Origin: Rhizobium sp. Q54
Lineage (GTDB): Bacteria > Pseudomonadota > Alphaproteobacteria > Rhizobiales > Beijerinckiaceae
Direction: 5' to 3'
Assembly: GCA_945903655.1 (NCBI GenBank)
Contig: CAMDOY010000194.1
Coordinates: forward strand, 1-6,993
DNA: 6,993 bases
The notes below the pieces were generated by a model. The model was not told where the DNA came from, ran no database searches, and saw only the letters and a program-made list of their open reading frames with translations. Below are positions 6,139 through 6,993 of the stretch, one piece after another (the stretch's first letter is position 1; each line of letters opens with the position of its first letter). The position numbers and the translations under genes were made by a program.

Positions 6139-6876
6139 TCACTTCTTCTTGTATTGCAGCAGGTGGCCACAGCCTGCCTTGTTCGCCCAATAGGCGATGG
6201 CGCGGAAGAGATCCTTGCCGCCGGGGCCGTCAGCGTCGCGCACGGCGATTTCGCCCGCCGAGAGCACCTTCACCGTGCCGCCCATCATCATGGCCTCTTT
6301 CAGAACCTTGGCGTTCTGGGGCAGATAGATCGAGGACTTCAGCACCTCGCCCAGGGTGCGGCCAGCGGCGGTGAAGCCATGGCCGCGCATCAGCGCCACA
6401 CGATTGGAGCCCATGGTTTTCGCGAGATCGCGGCCATGGTCCATGTTGGCCACCAGCAGGCCCGTGTCGCCGAAGGTGTCGCGGATATCCCACACGGGGA
6501 TCGTGCCGCCGCACTGGCTGGCGGTGTGGATGCAGGGCTGCAGGGGCACCGAGCTGATGGTGAAGGGCAGCACGTCCAGCGCATGGCTATGCACCACCGC
6601 ATTGATCTCGGGGTTCGCCTCATAGACCGCCGCATGGATGAAGCGTTCGTGATAGGCTGGATCCGTGCGGCCATCGGTGACCTGACCATCCATGCCGAAT
6701 TCCATGATGTCTTCGTGTTCGACCAATTCAGGGCTGCGCGAACGCGACAGGAAGAAGCGGTCGGGTTTTTCCGGGTGGCGCACGCTCACATGGCCGAAAG
6801 CGTCCACGACGCCCTGGCCTGCGAGAATGCGGTTGGCGAGCACCAGTTCATTGATCAGCGCGTCGAGGTCAGCCAT
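6139..6876 (-). CDS. Class II aldolase/adducin-family metalloenzyme (aldolase or decarboxylase)
   Basis: This 245-residue cytoplasmic enzyme belongs to the fuculose-phosphate aldolase / adducin-head family, whose members use a divalent metal to cleave C-C bonds by retro-aldol or decarboxylation chemistry. Visible family features: GHVSVRHPE (28-36, substrate pocket); Glu77 in HERFIHAAVY (76-85), at the catalytic acid position; metal-ligand histidines 96 and 98 in VVHSHAL (94-100); and His166 in MRGHGFTAAG (163-172). All three metal histidines are present, so it is probably active. The usual phosphate-binding features of sugar-phosphate aldolases are not obvious, and non-phosphorylated substrates or aromatic-acid decarboxylation (as in the dihydroxyphthalate and pyridine-dicarboxylate decarboxylases of this fold) are possible; I cannot choose. 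ATG 6876 has AAGGGA 6 bases upstream. It follows an incoming gene by 35 bases and precedes the binding-protein gene by 89 bases containing two hairpins. Confidence 0.9.
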   Translation of the reverse strand: MADLDALINELVLANRILAGQGVVDAFGHVSVRHPEKPDRFFLSRSRSPELVEHEDIMEFGMDGQVTDGRTDPAYHERFIHAAVYEANPEINAVVHSHALDVLPFTISSVPLQPCIHTASQCGGTIPVWDIRDTFGDTGLLVANMDHGRDLAKTMGSNRVALMRGHGFTAAGRTLGEVLKSSIYLPQNAKVLKEAMMMGGTVKVLSAGEIAVRDADGPGGKDLFRAIAYWANKAGCGHLLQYKKK

Positions 6877-6882
6877 GGTTTA

Positions 6883-6888
6883 TCCCTT
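6883..6888 (-). promoter_or_regulatory. Ribosome binding site of the class II aldolase gene
   Basis: On the minus strand this reads AAGGGA, 6 bases before ATG 6876. It is a moderate match and agrees with the family's usual N-terminus. Confidence 0.5.
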
Positions 6889-6911
6889 GATTGTGTGCGT
6901 GTGGAAAGCGT

Positions 6912-6993
6912 TCAGCGCGCCGCGTCGATGGGCCTCAGCCAGCCGAGGAAGCGCATGAGGGGTTCGTCGCTGACGCGCAGGAGATAGCACTCC
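6912..6993 (-). CDS. C-terminal end of a gene entering from the right edge, possibly a LysR-type regulator
   Basis: Reading the minus strand from 6992 gives 26 codons ending in TGA at 6914-6912. The peptide runs ECYLLRVSDE, then PLMRFLGWLRPIDAAR. Nearly every third base is G or C, as in the verified genes here; the other two minus-strand frames lack this bias, so the frame is probably coding. The pattern of a YLL strand, a short charged turn and a last helix with F-x-x-WL resembles the end of many LysR-type regulators (effector-domain C-terminus), but 26 residues are too few to be sure. The 35-base gap to the aldolase gene on the same strand would allow co-transcription. A LysR gene in this co-directional position would be less usual than a divergent one. 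Confidence 0.45.
   Translation of the reverse strand, partial: ECYLLRVSDEPLMRFLGWLRPIDAAR

Noticed and set aside
6067..6987. A 306-codon plus-strand open frame opposite the class II aldolase
   Set aside because: Same antisense-shadow pattern; the minus-strand frame carries all metal-ligand histidines and the family motifs.
1..6993. CRISPR arrays, tRNA/rRNA genes, insertion sequences, attachment sites or toxin-antitoxin pairs
   Set aside because: Reading both strands showed no regularly spaced repeats, tRNA-like cloverleaf, transposase motif, terminal inverted repeats or small paired genes; nearly all sequence is explained by the listed genes.

Overview
This 7 kb window is ordinary-looking bacterial chromosome, roughly two-thirds G+C by eye, densely coding and with strongly GC-biased third codon positions. 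Together with the protein families present, this suggests an alphaproteobacterium, most likely Hyphomicrobiales (Bradyrhizobium/Bosea/Beijerinckiaceae-like). That assignment is an inference from style, not from a marker gene. I see no RNA gene, CRISPR array, insertion sequence, integrase or phage gene.

Left half, plus strand (1-2838): a 505-residue two-domain protein (aminoglycoside-phosphotransferase-like kinase fused to a P-loop kinase), then a small exported mono-haem cytochrome c, then the ATPase subunit of a NitT/TauT-type ABC importer that starts with GTG and has no permease or binding protein on its own strand here.

Right half, minus strand (6993 down to 2835): the tail of an unidentified gene entering from the right edge (possibly a LysR-type regulator), a class II aldolase/adducin-family metalloenzyme, a periplasmic binding protein of the COG1840 (iron(III)-type) fold, and a large NDP-forming acyl-CoA synthetase. 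The last two are 23 bases apart, each with a good Shine-Dalgarno site, so they are very probably one operon. The aldolase lies 89 bases upstream of the binding protein, and that gap contains two stable hairpins. The two halves meet tail to tail at 2835-2838, where the TAG stops of the ABC ATPase and the acyl-CoA synthetase share one CTAG tetranucleotide.

The minus-strand genes read as a carboxylic-acid uptake and catabolism cassette. The binding protein would capture a substrate in the periplasm, the aldolase-family enzyme would cleave or decarboxylate it, and the synthetase would activate an acid as its CoA thioester. The binding protein appears to lack the paired tyrosines that hold ferric iron in FbpA-type relatives, which supports an organic ligand. 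The substrate cannot be named from this sequence. I found no convincing new defence, mobile or RNA system; the points worth checking are the altered binding-protein site, the orphan ATPase, the shared-stop junction, the twin hairpins and a possible leaderless start for the first gene.
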